A DNA stretch of 64,000 nucleotides from Marinomonas sp. KMM3893. Lineage in GTDB: Bacteria; Pseudomonadota; Gammaproteobacteria; Pseudomonadales; Marinomonadaceae. This document shows, piece after piece, positions 39,575 to 48,346 of this stretch; positions within the stretch are counted from its first letter, which is position 1; every line of letters begins with the position of its first letter. Both the position numbers and the translations under genes were made by a program. The DNA is taken from assembly GCF_004352855.1 (NCBI RefSeq), contig NZ_SJSC01000005.1:1-64000 (forward strand), read 5' to 3'. The notes below the pieces were generated by a model. That model saw nothing but the letters and a program-made list of their open reading frames with translations, did not search any database and was not told the DNA's origin.

Positions 39575-40951
39575 TTATTTTTTAGGCTTTAATGCCGCAT
39601 CAGAAAAGGTAACAAATTCTTCAGCACTGGTTGGATGAACCCCGACTGTCGCATCAAAATCCGCTTTGGTTGCCCCCGCTTTTAACGCGACGCCCAAGCC
39701 TTGCATAATCTCACCAGAATAATCCCCCACCATATGAGCGCCAATGACTTTATCATCGGCGTTGTTTACCAAGAGTTTCATTAGAGCTCGCTCTGTACTG
39801 CCACTTAAGGTGTGTTTCATTGGGCGAAAATCGGTTTGATAAACACGGAAGTCCAAGCCACGTTTTTCCGCTTCTTGCTCACTCAGCCCTACGGTGCCGA
39901 TGGATGGCTGACTGAAAACAGCAGTAGGAATATTGTCATAATCAAAGTCTATTTCTTTGCCATCAAACCAATAGCCAATTAATGCCATCGCTTCTTTAAT
40001 CGCCACTGGGGTCAATTGAATATTGTCTGTTACATCACCCAACGCAAACACACTAGACGCACTGGTGGTGAAGTTATTGTCCACTTTCACCGCACCATTT
40101 TTGCCTGTTTCTATGCCTGCTTTCTCCAATGAAAGCTTGTCCACATTTGGCACTCGGCCTGTTGCGTACAAGATCAAGCCAAACGTCTCAGAATGACCAT
40201 CTTTAAAGTGAACAATGCGCTCGCCATCTGGTTTCGTGACATCAGCCAACTCGATCGCTTTAACATCGGTATTCAAGCGAACGTCAATGCCAGATTTACG
40301 GTATTCTTCTGAGGCAAACTCTCGAACGTCTTGGTCAAAACCACGCAATAATTGGTCGCCACGATACGCTAACGCAGTGTCCACACCTAAACCATTTAAA
40401 ATGCCTGCAAATTCCACTGCGATGTAACCACCACCCACTACTAAGGCTTTCTTTGGTAGCTCATCTAGGAAAAACATTTCATTAGAGCTGACAACGAATT
40501 CGCTGCCATCAAATTCTGGAATAAAAGGCTTAGCCCCTACCGCGATCAAAATACGTTCTGCGGTGTATTGAACACCATTTACTTCTACTGTGTGTGCATC
40601 CACAAAAGAGGCAAAGCCTGAAATAATGTTCACACCAGCGTTATTCAGCATGTTTGAGTAAATGCCGTTTAAACGTTCAATTTCTTTGGTTTTATTGTCG
40701 CGCAATACCGACCAGTCAAAAGAGGCGCCTGTTGTGCTCCAACCAAACCCTGCTGCCTGCTCAAAGCCATGACCAAACTCAGAACCATAGACAAACAATT
40801 TTTTCGGCACACAACCGATATTGACACAAGTACCGCCCAGCGCACTGCCCTCAGCAACGGCCACTTTATAGCCTTTAGCAGCCGCAACACGACTAGCACG
40901 TACACCACCAGAGCCTGCGCCAATCACAAACAAATCGTACTGATAGGACAT
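39575..40951 (-). CDS. gor: Glutathione-disulfide reductase
   Basis: NADPH-dependent FAD enzyme that keeps glutathione reduced. The 458-residue chain has the FAD loop GAGSGGVRAS, the redox pair in GGTCVNIGCVPKKL (Cys near 42 and 47), the NADPH loop GGGYIAVEFAG and the C-terminal catalytic GVHPTSAEEFV with the essential His. ATG 40951 follows GGAGAT; upstream codons in frame are not conserved. Divergent from xthA. Confidence 0.95.
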   Translation of the reverse strand: MSYQYDLFVIGAGSGGVRASRVAAAKGYKVAVAEGSALGGTCVNIGCVPKKLFVYGSEFGHGFEQAAGFGWSTTGASFDWSVLRDNKTKEIERLNGIYSNMLNNAGVNIISGFASFVDAHTVEVNGVQYTAERILIAVGAKPFIPEFDGSEFVVSSNEMFFLDELPKKALVVGGGYIAVEFAGILNGLGVDTALAYRGDQLLRGFDQDVREFASEEYRKSGIDVRLNTDVKAIELADVTKPDGERIVHFKDGHSETFGLILYATGRVPNVDKLSLEKAGIETGKNGAVKVDNNFTTSASSVFALGDVTDNIQLTPVAIKEAMALIGYWFDGKEIDFDYDNIPTAVFSQPSIGTVGLSEQEAEKRGLDFRVYQTDFRPMKHTLSGSTERALMKLLVNNADDKVIGAHMVGDYSGEIMQGLGVALKAGATKADFDATVGVHPTSAEEFVTFSDAALKPKK

Positions 40952-41127
40952 TATTATCTCCAACAAACTAACTATAGATGCCCCGCAGTGTACCAGCAGC
41001 ACGAACTAAGTAAAAAGCCCTTCAGGTCTTAAGATGAGTAAAAACAATGAAACCACCACCATGAAGCACTTTATGCTCGATACACAACTGGGTATGATTG
41101 ACGAAATTCGATTACCAAGGAATGACA

Positions 41128-41943
41128 GTGAAATTTGTCTCTTTTAACATCAATGGTTTACGTGCTCGCCCTCATCAAATTGAAGCGCTGGTTGAAAAAC
41201 ACGCTCCCGATGTCATCGGCCTGCAAGAAATCAAAGTACATGACGATGCCTTCCCTCATGAGATCCCAGAGTCAGTGGGTTATCACGCGTATTATTATGG
41301 GCAAAAATCCCATTACGGTGTCGCGATTTTCAGCAAACAAGCCGCCACCTCTATTGAATACGGCTTCCCAGGTGACGACGAAGACGCCCAGCGTCGTATG
41401 ATCATAGCCACCTTTGATACACCACAAGGCCCTGTGAAAGTGCTGAATGGCTATTTTCCACAAGGTGAAAGCCGCGATCATGAAACAAAGTTCCCAGCCA
41501 AAAGAAAGTTTTACGCTGACCTAATGGCTTATTTAGACAATCACTCGCCAGAGGAAAAAATCATTGTCATGGGCGACATCAATATATCGCCCACAGATTT
41601 AGACATAGGTATTGGTGAAGCCAATGCGAAGCGTTGGTTACGATCCGGCAAGTGCAGTTTTTTACCCGAAGAACGCGAATGGTTTAAAACGCTTACGGAC
41701 TGGGGATTTGATGACAGTTACCGCCTGCTGAATCCAACAAAAAATGACCGTTTCAGCTGGTTTGATTATCGCTCTAAAGGCTTTGCGGATGAGCCAAAAC
41801 GCGGTCTGCGCATCGATGTTATTATGTCTTCTAAAGGGCTTACCCCTTACTTAGAAGCGTCCGATGTAGACTATGAATTAAGAGCATTAGAGAAACCGTC
41901 TGACCACGCTCCAATTTGGTCAACCTTTAATTTAGACAAGTAA
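41128..41943 (+). CDS. xthA: Exodeoxyribonuclease III
   Basis: AP endonuclease/3'-5' exonuclease of base-excision repair. The 271-residue chain aligns end to end in memory with E. coli Xth[69 protein letters not shown] and the final SDHAPIW. I chose GTG at 41128, because it gives the XthA N-terminus and has AAGGA seven bases upstream; an ATG two codons earlier (41122) is too close to that site. Confidence 0.95.
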   Translation: MKFVSFNINGLRARPHQIEALVEKHAPDVIGLQEIKVHDDAFPHEIPESVGYHAYYYGQKSHYGVAIFSKQAATSIEYGFPGDDEDAQRRMIIATFDTPQGPVKVLNGYFPQGESRDHETKFPAKRKFYADLMAYLDNHSPEEKIIVMGDINISPTDLDIGIGEANAKRWLRSGKCSFLPEEREWFKTLTDWGFDDSYRLLNPTKNDRFSWFDYRSKGFADEPKRGLRIDVIMSSKGLTPYLEASDVDYELRALEKPSDHAPIWSTFNLDK

Positions 41944-42037
41944 ACTCAAAGGGGTTACCGTTGATTGTTTTTTGAACAAATCAATCCGACGTGCGCCCCT
42001 TATGAGCAAGATCACGATCACCGAAGACTACCCCCAG

Positions 42038-42063
42038 ATTTATCCACAGACTATGTGGATGAA
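42038..42063. promoter_or_regulatory. Inverted repeat upstream of the ArsR-type gene
   Basis: ATCCACA-gacta-TGTGGAT is a perfect 7-bp inverted repeat, extended to TT...AA with one mismatch, 58-83 bases before the regulator ATG. It is a candidate operator. The left arm is also a consensus DnaA box, TTATCCACA (42040-42048), and the right arm differs from one by a single base. Confidence 0.5.
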
Positions 42064-42120
42064 TTCACAAATTGAAATAAAATTGAACACGCCATCACAC
42101 AATGAGAACAAGAGAAACCA

Positions 42121-42438
42121 ATGCCAAAAAATGACCTTCCATTGGATGAAATGGCAAAACAGTCCGCTCAAGCGGCGGCGTTTTTAAAAGCCATTAGCAA
42201 TGAAAACCGCCTGATGATCCTTTGCTACTTATTGGATGAAGAGCTGTCCGTTTCAGCACTGAACAATAAACTGCCTCTTAGCCAGTCCGCCCTGTCCCAG
42301 CATTTGGCGATACTGAGAAAAGATGGCTTAGTGGAAACGCGACGCGACTCCCAGACTATTTATTACCGGATCGGTGACCCAAAAGTCATTACCCTAATCC
42401 GTACCCTGCATGATTTGTTTTGCCCTTCTCTCAACTAA
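42121..42438 (+). CDS. ArsR/SmtB regulator, YgaV/BigR/SqrR-like
   Basis: A 105-residue winged-helix repressor. The recognition helix is SQSALSQHLAILRKDGL. C35 (LMILC) and C101 (LFCPSLN) sit where E. coli YgaV and BigR/SqrR carry the cysteine pair that senses sulfide or persulfide, and the N-terminal AAAFLKAISNENRL and final FCP also match. So it probably senses reactive sulfur rather than a metal; this is inference from the residues. No obvious target operon follows; the next gene is convergent. Confidence 0.82.
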   Translation: MPKNDLPLDEMAKQSAQAAAFLKAISNENRLMILCYLLDEELSVSALNNKLPLSQSALSQHLAILRKDGLVETRRDSQTIYYRIGDPKVITLIRTLHDLFCPSLN

Positions 42439-42465
42439 GCGCACTGGGATTAACCAGCCCGCACT

Positions 42466-43191
42466 TTAAGCCTGTCCTCGCTTGAAGGGCGACGCTCTTT
42501 GTGGGAAACGAAAGAACGCCTGTATTTTTTGAGCAAACCAAACAGGTTGCTCAAGCGGAATCATATGCCCACAGTGCTTAACAGAATGACAAGACACATT
42601 AGAATAATGCTGAAGCTGCTCACAAATATCATCGGGCAGCAGAACATCCTCTTCTCCGATGCAGAAACAACAGTCTATCGGCAGTGTACTGAGCGCAGGC
42701 CAAAGAGTCGGTCGTTCTAACGAGCTGCTCAACTGCTGAACTAACACACTTTCTCCCAAACTGGCGTCCATGCTTTGAATCAGCTCGATCAGAAAATCGC
42801 TTTTTTTATTACGCTCGCCCAGCATCGCAATCGCTTTCTTTTTAGGAATGCCGTGGTAACCCTGCTTCAGCACCCAGTTTAATGCCTGCTTACGCTGCGC
42901 TATTTCATTTTCCATTAACCCCATTGCCGCATTGGACACCACCATTAACTGCTTAATACGAGCGGGGTATTTCACCGCGAAAGCGCTCGCCAAATAGCCC
43001 CCCATGGAAAAACCCAATAGACAAATAGGCTCATCTGGTAATAACGCCGCTAAGGCGCTCACAATGCCATCAATAGAGTCTTCCATCGGCAGCGAAATAG
43101 GCTGCAGCTTGATGTCATTTAACAATGGCTGCGTCAGTTGCCATAAGCGCTCATCGCACATGGTGCCGGGTAAACAATAAACGTTTTTCAA
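42466..43191 (-). CDS. Alpha/beta hydrolase
   Basis: A ~241-residue alpha/beta-hydrolase fold protein: LPGTMCDERLWQ near the start, nucleophile elbow GFSMGGYLASAFA, DDVLLPDD and the final catalytic His in KHCGHMIPLEQP. It resembles the RsbQ/BioH-like group; the substrate is unknown. The likely start is TTG at 43191, preceded by GAGAGG; the frame stays open further upstream only by overlapping the ligase gene. It lies 34 bases after Lig E on the same strand. Confidence 0.75.
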   Translation of the reverse strand: MKNVYCLPGTMCDERLWQLTQPLLNDIKLQPISLPMEDSIDGIVSALAALLPDEPICLLGFSMGGYLASAFAVKYPARIKQLMVVSNAAMGLMENEIAQRKQALNWVLKQGYHGIPKKKAIAMLGERNKKSDFLIELIQSMDASLGESVLVQQLSSSLERPTLWPALSTLPIDCCFCIGEEDVLLPDDICEQLQHYSNVSCHSVKHCGHMIPLEQPVWFAQKIQAFFRFPQRASPFKRGQA

Positions 43192-43225
43192 AGAACCTCT
43201 CTTTTTTCTGTTCAAGGGTAGCTTT

Positions 43226-44107
43226 TCAAGGGGACGTCTCAGGTGTGTTGCGCACTCGTAAAAAACTGGCAAAACGAGGCACCCCTTTATTGGTGTGACC
43301 ATGGTATTTGTAAGTGATGGTAGCGCCAATGCTCGGAGGATTTGCGCGCTCTGCATCCGAAAACCCAGAGCCAATTTTAAAGCGAATACCGGCTGGCGTC
43401 TCCACCAATAAGGCCCCCATTTGATTTGTGTATTTTCCTTTTCCTGGGCTGATTCCCACAACGGTTGCCTCATCGTCCATAAAAGGCTTCAACTTAAGCA
43501 AGTTGTCACTGCGCCCTCCTGAGAACATGGCGGATTTGCGATGCAGCATCAAACCTTCAGCACCACGGCGAACATATTGCTCTAGTCGCTCAGCCAGCTG
43601 TTGATTGTCTGCTAGGGTGAACTGCTCGACCGCAACCACAAAGGGCACGTTGAGCTGGGTGACAAGATGACGATACCGCCGACTGCGCTCCAAAAAGGTA
43701 TGCTCGTAATCTGGCGCATCGAACACAAGGTATTGTAGCTGACGCCATTCGCTATCAATAGGCGACGCTTTCGACGTGACTGAGGCAATAAACTGAAAGT
43801 CACCACGCTTTGACCAGAGCTCACCATCCAACCAGACATTCGGTAATGCCTCTGTGAACCAGCTAGGTGCGTGAATACGCTTGCCAGTGCGGCTCAATAG
43901 CTCAGAGCCTGTCCATATACCGCGTACACCATCGTACTTTTCACTGATCAAAAAGTCTGCCACTGAACCGGTATCAAGATACCGTTTTGCCAATTGCACC
44001 GCTGGCGACGCCAGGCTAGCTTGAGAAAACAACAGCACAGTAAACACGACAACGAAGAATGCCTTAGATAGACACAAGTAGGACCGCTTATTAGGTTGAA
44101 TCATCAT
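43226..44107 (-). CDS. ligE: Periplasmic ATP-dependent DNA ligase, Lig E
   Basis: A 293-residue minimal ATP-dependent DNA ligase. A signal peptide (about 1-33, FFVVVFTVLLFSQASLAS) targets it to the periplasm. Ligase motifs are I EKYDGVRG (adenylated K57), III WLDGELW, IV EGLMLHR and V LLKLKPF, followed by a short OB-fold domain; there is no separate DNA-binding domain. This is the Lig E class, proposed to act on extracellular or incoming DNA. The main NAD-dependent ligase would be elsewhere. Start codons ATG-ATG follow AAGGAG. Confidence 0.92.
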   Translation of the reverse strand: MMIQPNKRSYLCLSKAFFVVVFTVLLFSQASLASPAVQLAKRYLDTGSVADFLISEKYDGVRGIWTGSELLSRTGKRIHAPSWFTEALPNVWLDGELWSKRGDFQFIASVTSKASPIDSEWRQLQYLVFDAPDYEHTFLERSRRYRHLVTQLNVPFVVAVEQFTLADNQQLAERLEQYVRRGAEGLMLHRKSAMFSGGRSDNLLKLKPFMDDEATVVGISPGKGKYTNQMGALLVETPAGIRFKIGSGFSDAERANPPSIGATITYKYHGHTNKGVPRFASFLRVRNTPETSP

Positions 44108-44223
44108 CCACTCCTTGGATTCGAAATAATGGCTTTGGTGCGCTCCTCATCTCCCCAAACAATCCATTGTCTGAGGCCCTGTCCCTGACACTCTCAAGCG
44201 TCAAGGCACACCAACTGACGAAA

Positions 44224-44257
44224 AAAAACTCATACCCTGTTAAGAGTATGAGCTTTT
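44224..44257. terminator. Terminator between htpG and ligE
   Basis: ACTCATAC/GTATGAG stem with flanking A-run and CTTTT, 35 bases after the htpG stop. Confidence 0.75.
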
Positions 44258-44290
44258 AGTGTACGACAGAGTGAGTGATTTAACCTGTGA

Positions 44291-46219
44291 TTATTTGCTT
44301 AGCTGAACGATCAATTTGTTCATGCGATTAACAAATGTTGCAGGATCTTCAAGCTGGCCACCTTCAGACAATGTGGCTTGTTCGAACAACAACCACGCCA
44401 TGTCAGAGAAACGGTCTTCATCAGATTCAGAATCCATTTTCGCGACGATTGGGTGATCTGGGTTCACTTCTAAGCTCGGCTTAGAGTCTGGCAATTGCTG
44501 ACCCGCTTGCTCAAGCAAACGACGCATTTGCAAGCCCATATCATGCTCACCAACCACAAGACACGCAGGAGAACTGGTTAGACGATCGGTGCTTTTAACA
44601 TCCGCTACCTTGTCATCCAGCACTTTTTTCATGCGCTCTAGCAAAGGTTTAAGTTGCTCTGCTTTTTCTTCTTTCTCTTTCTTCGCTTCTTCACTTTCGT
44701 CTTCAGCGATATCCAGCTTACCTTTGGTCACATCTTGGAAAGATTTTCCGTCAAACTCTTGCAGAGAAGACATCATCCATTCATCGATGCGATCGCTCAA
44801 CAACAGAACTTCATAACCTTTCTTACGAAGAATCTCTAGATGAGGGCTGTTTTTCGCCGTATTGTGGCTTTCAGCGTAGATGTAGTAAATCTTATCTTGG
44901 CCTTCCGCCATGCGCTCAATGTATTCAGCCAAAGAAACCGTTTGCTCAGGCGCATCGGTTTTCGTGGTACTAAAACGAATGAGAGCGGCAATCTTATCTT
45001 TGTTGCCCATGTCATCGGCAGGACCTTCTTTGATGACATTACCAAACTCGTTCCAGAATTTTTGGTATTCTTCTGGCTCATTTTTCGCCATTTTAGCCAG
45101 CATATCCAACACACGTTTAGTCAATGCTGAACGCATAGAGTCAACCGCGTGGTCGTTCTGTAGAATTTCACGCGATACGTTCAAAGACAAATCGTTAGAA
45201 TCCACCACACCTTTTACAAAACGCATGTAAGGCGGTAGGAAGGCTTCGGCTTCATCCATGATGAAAACACGTTGCACGTAGAGTTTTAGACCACGCTGCA
45301 TGTCGCGGTTCCAAAGGTCATACGGTGCTTTGGATGGAATGTACAATAAGCTTGTGTATTCCAACTTACCTTCGACTTTGTTATGTGACCATTTCAAAGG
45401 CGCTTGGTAGTCATGAGAAACGTGCTTGTAAAACTCTTCGTACTCTTCTTTGGTGACGTCGTTACGAGGACGAGTCCACAAAGCTTTTGCAGAGTTAACC
45501 GCTTCGAATTCTGGCGCTTTGGTTTCATCCAAAGGTTTTGGATTGCCCTCTTCATCCATTTCTGGATAAACCGGTTTTTCCATTTCCACAGGAATGGAAA
45601 TGTGGTCTGAATATTTAGTCACCAAAGAGCGCAGACGGAAGTTATCCGCAAAGTCTTTCTCATCGGCTTTAAGATGCAAGGTAATGCGCGTACCGCGAGT
45701 CGCTTTCTCGATGGTTTCAATGGTGAACTCACCAGAACCATCAGACACCCAACGAACCGCTTCGTTTTCAGAAGCCCCTGCACGGCGAGTCTCAACCGTC
45801 ACTTTATCGGCAACGATGAAAGCAGAGTAAAAACCAACACCGAACTGACCAATTAGTTGACTGTCTTTCTTCTGGTCGCCACTTAGTTGCTCCAGAAAAG
45901 AAGAAGTACCAGACTTAGCGATAGTACCTAAGTTCGTAATGGCTTCTTCACGGGACATGCCCACACCGTTATCATCAATAACCACTGTGTTCGTGTCTTT
46001 ATCAAATTCAATGCGAACGCGTAGGTTTGGGTCTTCAGCGAGAAGGTCTGCGTTAGCGACAGACTCAAAGCGAAGCTTGTCTACTGCGTCGGACGCATTA
46101 GAAATCAGCTCTCTTAGAAAAATTTCTTTGTTGGAGTACAAAGAGTGGATCATCAAATGAAGTAGTTGTTTTACTTCTGTTTGGAATCCCAACGTTTCTT
46201 TTTGAGTATCAGTTGCCAT
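44291..46219 (-). CDS. htpG: Molecular chaperone HtpG (Hsp90)
   Basis: A 642-residue ATP-dependent chaperone. The N-terminal ATPase has [22 protein letters not shown] and [15 protein letters not shown]. The middle domain carries [10 protein letters not shown] and LNVSREILQ; the C-terminal dimerisation domain ends [12 protein letters not shown] 46219 follows AGGAGC. A heat-shock (sigma-32) promoter is expected for this family; a CTTGAAA lies in the hairpin at 46300-46324, but I cannot confirm a -10. Confidence 0.96.
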   Translation of the reverse strand: MATDTQKETLGFQTEVKQLLHLMIHSLYSNKEIFLRELISNASDAVDKLRFESVANADLLAEDPNLRVRIEFDKDTNTVVIDDNGVGMSREEAITNLGTIAKSGTSSFLEQLSGDQKKDSQLIGQFGVGFYSAFIVADKVTVETRRAGASENEAVRWVSDGSGEFTIETIEKATRGTRITLHLKADEKDFADNFRLRSLVTKYSDHISIPVEMEKPVYPEMDEEGNPKPLDETKAPEFEAVNSAKALWTRPRNDVTKEEYEEFYKHVSHDYQAPLKWSHNKVEGKLEYTSLLYIPSKAPYDLWNRDMQRGLKLYVQRVFIMDEAEAFLPPYMRFVKGVVDSNDLSLNVSREILQNDHAVDSMRSALTKRVLDMLAKMAKNEPEEYQKFWNEFGNVIKEGPADDMGNKDKIAALIRFSTTKTDAPEQTVSLAEYIERMAEGQDKIYYIYAESHNTAKNSPHLEILRKKGYEVLLLSDRIDEWMMSSLQEFDGKSFQDVTKGKLDIAEDESEEAKKEKEEKAEQLKPLLERMKKVLDDKVADVKSTDRLTSSPACLVVGEHDMGLQMRRLLEQAGQQLPDSKPSLEVNPDHPIVAKMDSESDEDRFSDMAWLLFEQATLSEGGQLEDPATFVNRMNKLIVQLSK

Positions 46220-46299
46220 GTTATAGCTTGCTCCTATTTGAATGAACCCTTAGACAAAGCCAAGGGTGTATTTCTTAATACTTGTGCCTTCTAGATAAA

Positions 46300-46324
46300 G
46301 CCTCTTGAACAGATTTCAAGAGGC
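46300..46324 (-). terminator. Perfect hairpin between the O-methyltransferase gene and htpG
   Basis: GCCTCTTGAA-5-TTCAAGAGGC, followed on the minus strand by TTTATCT. It probably ends the O-methyltransferase transcript. The same bases contain CTTGAAA, the sigma-32 -35 consensus, upstream of htpG. Confidence 0.6.
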
Positions 46325-46407
46325 GTATTTATAAAAAAGAAGAAGAAAACACAAAAAATTCAGATACATGAGCCAATTAACGAGCAAAAAGGAGGGCCAT
46401 AAGAGGA

Positions 46408-47109
46408 TTAGGTGTTTTTTCGTACTAACGTTAAACCATCGCCAATTGGAATCAATGACAGCTCAACGTCCTTATCTTGATGAATGGTTTTGTTCAACTC
46501 TCGAACCACGCAAGTGTCTTTGTCATCAAATGCGTCATCCGCCACATTTCCCCACCACAAGGTATTATCAATCAACAGACAACCTCCTGGTCGCAGCAAT
46601 TGTTTCGCCAAATGATAGTAAGCGAGCAAATTCTTTTTATCGGCATCGATAAAGATAAAGTCAAAGGTGCCCGCTTCATCGAGCAATGCCTCAAGTACTG
46701 GTAACGCCTTATCACAATAGGTTGTGACGCGGTCTAGCACCCCCGCCTCGTCAAGATAGCGGGACGCGATGTCCAACCACATTTGTTTCTTTTCAATCGC
46801 AACCAAGGTGGCGTTGGTCGGCATCGCCGTCGCCATCGATAAGGTGCTGTAGCCAGTGAATACGCCAATTTCCAATAGTTTCTTCGGCGCTTGCAGCTTC
46901 ACCAGCAAACTCAATAACTGCCCAACTTCAGGCGAAAGTTGCATTCTCGCCATATGATATTGCGCAGTTTCACGTCGTAAGGCTTTTAATATATCGCTCT
47001 CACGGACTGAGACATCGACTAAATATTGATACAACCTATCATCCACCTTAACGGTGCGATTGGTTGGATTATCATGATCAGGTAACGGTTTAGGAAAATT
47101 AGGAAGCAT
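46408..47109 (-). CDS. Class I SAM-dependent O-methyltransferase
   Basis: A 233-residue member of the caffeoyl-CoA/catechol O-methyltransferase family. The SAM motif is LLEIGVFTGYSTLSMA, followed by DFIFIDADKKNLLAYY (metal-binding Asp) and LIDNTLWWGNV. It uses Mg2+ to methylate hydroxyls; the substrate here is unknown. Its start overlaps the end of the DUF599 gene by 11 bases. Confidence 0.9.
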   Translation of the reverse strand: MLPNFPKPLPDHDNPTNRTVKVDDRLYQYLVDVSVRESDILKALRRETAQYHMARMQLSPEVGQLLSLLVKLQAPKKLLEIGVFTGYSTLSMATAMPTNATLVAIEKKQMWLDIASRYLDEAGVLDRVTTYCDKALPVLEALLDEAGTFDFIFIDADKKNLLAYYHLAKQLLRPGGCLLIDNTLWWGNVADDAFDDKDTCVVRELNKTIHQDKDVELSLIPIGDGLTLVRKNT

Positions 47110-47830
47110 GAGACTTAATAACGAGCCCTCGACTCAATGTTTTAAAGGTTTTAGATCTAAACTCGCGACGGTACAACACAGCCACAACCGTAATGCTCGC
47201 CGCCATACAAAAATAAGGCCCTAGGAACCAAGCGCAAAATGCCATGGCAAAATAATACGCTCGCAAACCATAGTTGAATTGGTTGGCCGCCAAACTGCAA
47301 ATTTGCGCCATGTGCATGGCATAAAGCTCTCGCTCACTGTCTTCGATGCCTCGTTCTGTGGCCAGAGGGGCACTGCCAACCAAGACGGAACAAAAATTGT
47401 ATTGTCGAACCGACCAAGTAAAGGTGAAAAAGGCATAGGCAAAAATCAATACCAGCACAATGATTTTAAGCTCCCACTCTTGACGACTACTGGGCGACAT
47501 CAAATAAAAATCGGATAACACCTCAAGCGCCTCGCTAGAATACTTAAAGCCTGCAAACAAACCCGCAATAATAAGCAATGAACTGGAGGCAAAAAACAAA
47601 CTGCTTCGTTCTAGATTCGCCATAACGGACGCGTCGGCAATGCGGTTATCTCGTCTTAACAAACGTGACATCCACGCCAAACGAAATTGGTGCAATACGC
47701 TAACAAGGCAAGAACGTCGTTTGGAGTTATAAGTGGCATAAAAAGCATACCCACCCCAACAAAGAACAAAAACAAATAAGGTAGCAAGATCAAGAGGATC
47801 AAGAAGCGAAGAGACGGAGCGGCTTTCCAT
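47099..47830 (-). CDS. DUF599 family membrane protein
   Basis: A 243-residue membrane protein with about four hydrophobic segments (at ~15-32, 75-95, 120-140 and 200-222). NLERSSLFFASSSLLIIAG and the later FNYGLRAYYFAMAFCAWFLGP match DUF599. Its function is not known. It is the first gene of a two-gene unit with the O-methyltransferase and faces away from tRNA-Leu. Confidence 0.85.
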   Translation of the reverse strand: MESRSVSSLLDPLDLATLFVFVLCWGGYAFYATYNSKRRSCLVSVLHQFRLAWMSRLLRRDNRIADASVMANLERSSLFFASSSLLIIAGLFAGFKYSSEALEVLSDFYLMSPSSRQEWELKIIVLVLIFAYAFFTFTWSVRQYNFCSVLVGSAPLATERGIEDSERELYAMHMAQICSLAANQFNYGLRAYYFAMAFCAWFLGPYFCMAASITVVAVLYRREFRSKTFKTLSRGLVIKSHAS

Positions 47831-47964
47831 TTTGGAACTCTTTCAGCAGACGATTTAAAAGGAGGTCTTCATTAAATCACTTTTCGCCCTCTTTGTCCTA
47901 GTTACTGCGAGCAAAAATAGAAAAGATAAAAGCCAACTATTATTCTCGAAAAAACAAAAAAGTC

Positions 47965-47992
47965 TTGCATAGTCGCTAGATATACGTATTAT
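47965..47992 (+). promoter_or_regulatory. tRNA-Leu promoter
   Basis: TTGCAT (47965-47970) and TATTAT (47987-47992) with a 16-base spacer, 19 bases before the mature tRNA. A GC-rich GCACGCG follows the -10, typical of stable RNA promoters. Confidence 0.75.
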
Positions 47993-48011
47993 GCACGCGT
48001 CAACACGACAT

Positions 48012-48096
48012 GCGGATGTGGTGGAATTGGTAGACACGCTGGATTTAGGTTCCAGTGCTTCACGGCGTGAGAGTTCGAGTCTCTCCATCCGCACCA
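48012..48096 (+). tRNA. tRNA-Leu (UAG)
   Basis: An 85-base class II tRNA with the long variable arm of tRNA-Leu. The acceptor stem GCGGATG pairs with CATCCGC, and CCA is encoded. The anticodon stem CTGGA/TCCAG encloses the loop TTTAGGT, so the anticodon is TAG, reading CUA/CUN. The T-arm is GAGAGTTCGAGTCTCTC. No integrase lies beside it. Confidence 0.97.
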
Positions 48097-48220
48097 TTTA
48101 ATATCCTTCTAGCACTCCCCTATCGAATCCCTTAATTATTGTCTTTTGCCTGCATTACTTTGCTTCAAAATCGCTTATTTGCGTTATTTCCACTGTTTTA
48201 TATTTTCCCCCGCTGAAAAC

Positions 48221-48251
48221 AAAAAAAGTCGAGCCCATTGCTGAACTCGAC
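48221..48251 (-). terminator. Terminator after pyrC
   Basis: On the minus strand GTCGAG...CTCGAC forms the stem and TTTTTTT follows. It lies about 90 bases after the pyrC stop. Confidence 0.8.
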
Positions 48252-48295
48252 GTATTTTATAAGGCTTTTCTTCACTCTCTTAATGGTGAGAAAAA

Positions 48296-48346
48296 CATCT
48301 CAGCACAGTCATTTCAGCACAATCATTTCAGCACAGTCATTTCAGC
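48296..48346. repeat. 14-bp tandem repeat at the end of pyrC
   Basis: Units CATYTCAGCACARTC-like, 14 bp long, start at 48296, 48310 and 48324, with a partial one at 48338. The partial unit is the real 3' end of pyrC (stop at 48337-48339); the others follow it, as if the gene end had been copied. Confidence 0.8.

Noticed and set aside
42038-42063. Replication origin suggested by a DnaA box pair
   Set aside because: Only two boxes, no AT-rich unwinding region and no dnaA, gidA or rpmH nearby.
41972-42187. 71-codon frame before the ArsR-type gene
   Set aside because: It overlaps the regulator, has no ribosome site and no recognisable content.
48012-48096. tRNA-Leu as an integration site of a genomic island
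   Set aside because: There is no integrase and no repeated tRNA end within the window.
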